In this document: positions 24,656-25,785 of the stretch, piece by piece | Position numbering within the stretch: position 1 is the stretch's first letter | Layout of the letters: each line of letters begins with the position of its first letter | Source of the DNA: M55B112 sp040880545 | GTDB lineage: Bacteria; Bacteroidota; Bacteroidia; Bacteroidales; GCA-2748055 | NCBI GenBank assembly: GCA_040880545.1 | Contig: JBBDIE010000093.1 | Span: forward strand, 1 to 25,785 | Length of the DNA stretch: 25,785 nt | Direction of reading: 5' to 3' | Notes under the pieces: generated by a model | The model's input: the letters and a program-made list of their open reading frames with translations, nothing else | What the model was told of the DNA's origin: nothing | The model's database searches: none | Program-made: the position numbers and the translations under genes

Positions 24656-25785
24656 CTAATATTTAAATACTGTTACTTTAAATAATCCTGGATCTGGATT
24701 TACAGAACCATTAGGTAAATAGCCTGCTCTGACTGTTACTGTGTTTGCAGCACTTACAAATGCAGTATATTGTAGGCCGCCAAATACTTGTGCAGCCACT
24801 GGTACACCAAGACTTACAACATCTCCTTCTGATGCACCGTTAACTGTAATTGTTAAGTCCTCAGGAGAATTTCGGTCTAAAATAGAAAAATCTAATGTTG
24901 CTGAACCAGTAAGTGTTTTTGCAAGAGTGTAACGGGTAGTACCACTCGTTACAAAATAATTTGTCCCATCATATTCCACTGCTCCATCCTCTGGAATTGT
25001 ATTATTTGTTCCACTTGTAAATTTGAGGGGAGCCGTTTCTGCAATTGCCGTTCCGGCATTCAGGTGAAGTAAGGCAGTTGGACTTTCATAATCCCCAATT
25101 TTCAGGGGATTGTTAAAGGCTGCATAAGTATCTCCAATAGATAAAGTTGGAGAATCAGGAGTTGGACCACCAAGATGGAAGGAAGGAGCTCCGGTTTTAG
25201 CATAAGAGCTTCTTGATTCATAACGGATATTCCTTTGGTCATTGGCAGTCCTGAAAATAAAATCTACCAAGGTTATTGTAGCATCCGTAGTTTCAAAAAT
25301 AGCACCATTTTCTCCTGTTCTGTTTCTTATCCTCAATATTGAAGGTCCATACGTATCTCCATCCTGCCTTAGCACTAATTCTTTTGTTGCCTTTAACGTT
25401 CCACTGGTGGCATCTCCAATTTTCAAATCCCCCGTTGCAGATTCCAGCCTGAAGCGTTCAATATTATTGGCTCTCATCACCACATCAACATCATCCGTAG
25501 TCCCAATAAAATTATTTGTGGCATTCGTACCTGCATTCCCGTCAACCAGCCAGCTTGCGCCTGCACTTTCCAGTGCAACAACTCCATCTGCATCAGGAAA
25601 GGTGATCGTCCGGGCTGCCGTTGGAGTCCATGACAGCGTCCCTGCCTGTCCGCCGCTCTGTAATACAAGTTGATTGGAACTTGCGGTTAAGTTAATTGAA
25701 GGTGCAGTCACTGCATTTGTGAATGTTGGTACGATCTTGGATCCCTGGATCGCTGCTGTGGCGCTGACATCTGCATCGACGATTG
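24656..25785 (-). CDS. Phage tail-fibre-like surface protein, N-terminus cut off by the window edge
   Basis: The frame stays open from the stop at 24656 to the right edge, so at least 376 residues are present and the start lies outside. The first visible part reads VDADVSATAAI and QGSKI, a motif common in repetitive Bacteroidota and phage tail proteins. It is followed by strand-rich, low-cysteine sequence with TITFPDADG, PLKIGDYESP, EDGAVEYDGTNYFVTSGTTRYTLA and a C-terminal module (DLTITVNGASEGDVVSLGVP ending FKVTVFKY). From memory, this tail resembles C-termini of tail-fibre or adhesin proteins; no secretion signal or receptor specificity can be read. A GTG at 25711 is internal and not the true start. 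Codons are rich in A/T third positions compared with neighbours, suggesting possible transfer. It lies 8 nt upstream of the FKBP gene. Confidence 0.75.
   Translation of the reverse strand, partial: IVDADVSATAAIQGSKIVPTFTNAVTAPSINLTASSNQLVLQSGGQAGTLSWTPTAARTITFPDADGVVALESAGASWLVDGNAGTNATNNFIGTTDDVDVVMRANNIERFRLESATGDLKIGDATSGTLKATKELVLRQDGDTYGPSILRIRNRTGENGAIFETTDATITLVDFIFRTANDQRNIRYESRSSYAKTGAPSFHLGGPTPDSPTLSIGDTYAAFNNPLKIGDYESPTALLHLNAGTAIAETAPLKFTSGTNNTIPEDGAVEYDGTNYFVTSGTTRYTLAKTLTGSATLDFSILDRNSPEDLTITVNGASEGDVVSLGVPVAAQVFGGLQYTAFVSAANTVTVRAGYLPNGSVNPDPGLFKVTVFKY

Overview
The window looks like chromosomal DNA from a member of the Bacteroidota, probably a free-living, marine or sediment type. 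The evidence is a PorP/SprF protein next to a giant SprB-repeat surface protein with a gliding-motility-type C-terminal domain (type IX secretion), a Bacteroidota-style dimeric GlyRS, a YfhO membrane protein, weak or absent Shine-Dalgarno sites, and recurrent TAnnTTTG-like -7 boxes in front of genes. No tRNA, rRNA, CRISPR array, insertion sequence or integrase was seen. All complete genes appear intact.

Layout. (1) 46-7814, housekeeping: Xaa-Pro aminopeptidase (-), a conserved protein of unknown function (+), a CPBP-family membrane protease (-), a DusB-type tRNA dihydrouridine synthase (+), L-aspartate oxidase NadB (-) and glycyl-tRNA synthetase (+). (2) 7830-15363, a surface-polysaccharide island with two arms that meet tail to tail. 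The plus arm is a GT4 and a GT2 glycosyltransferase behind glyQS. The minus arm is a six-gene operon read leftward from 15363: CMP-sugar (acylneuraminate-type) cytidylyltransferase, Wzx-like flippase, DUF115/MptE-like protein, D-2-hydroxyacid dehydrogenase, SDR oxidoreductase and FkbM methyltransferase. (3) 15556-18087, a 14-TM YfhO protein (+), divergent from the operon. (4) 18073-23870, a type IX secretion pair (-): a ~1574-residue SprB-repeat adhesin followed by PorP/SprF. (5) 23982-25785, a periplasmic FKBP-like protein (-) behind a truncated phage-tail-fibre-like protein (-) that runs off the right edge.

The most interesting part is the minus-strand operon. It encodes activation of an acidic sugar with CMP, a flippase, two dehydrogenases of unknown substrate and a methyltransferase, but no NeuB/NeuC and no classical glycosyltransferase. 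The DUF115 protein shares motifs with Maf/GT42-type sialyltransferases and is the best local candidate for the transferase. Together with the GT4/GT2 arm it could build and export an unusual acidic glycan; this is inference. A recurring structural feature is that all four convergent gene pairs either overlap at their stop codons or are only 6 nt apart.
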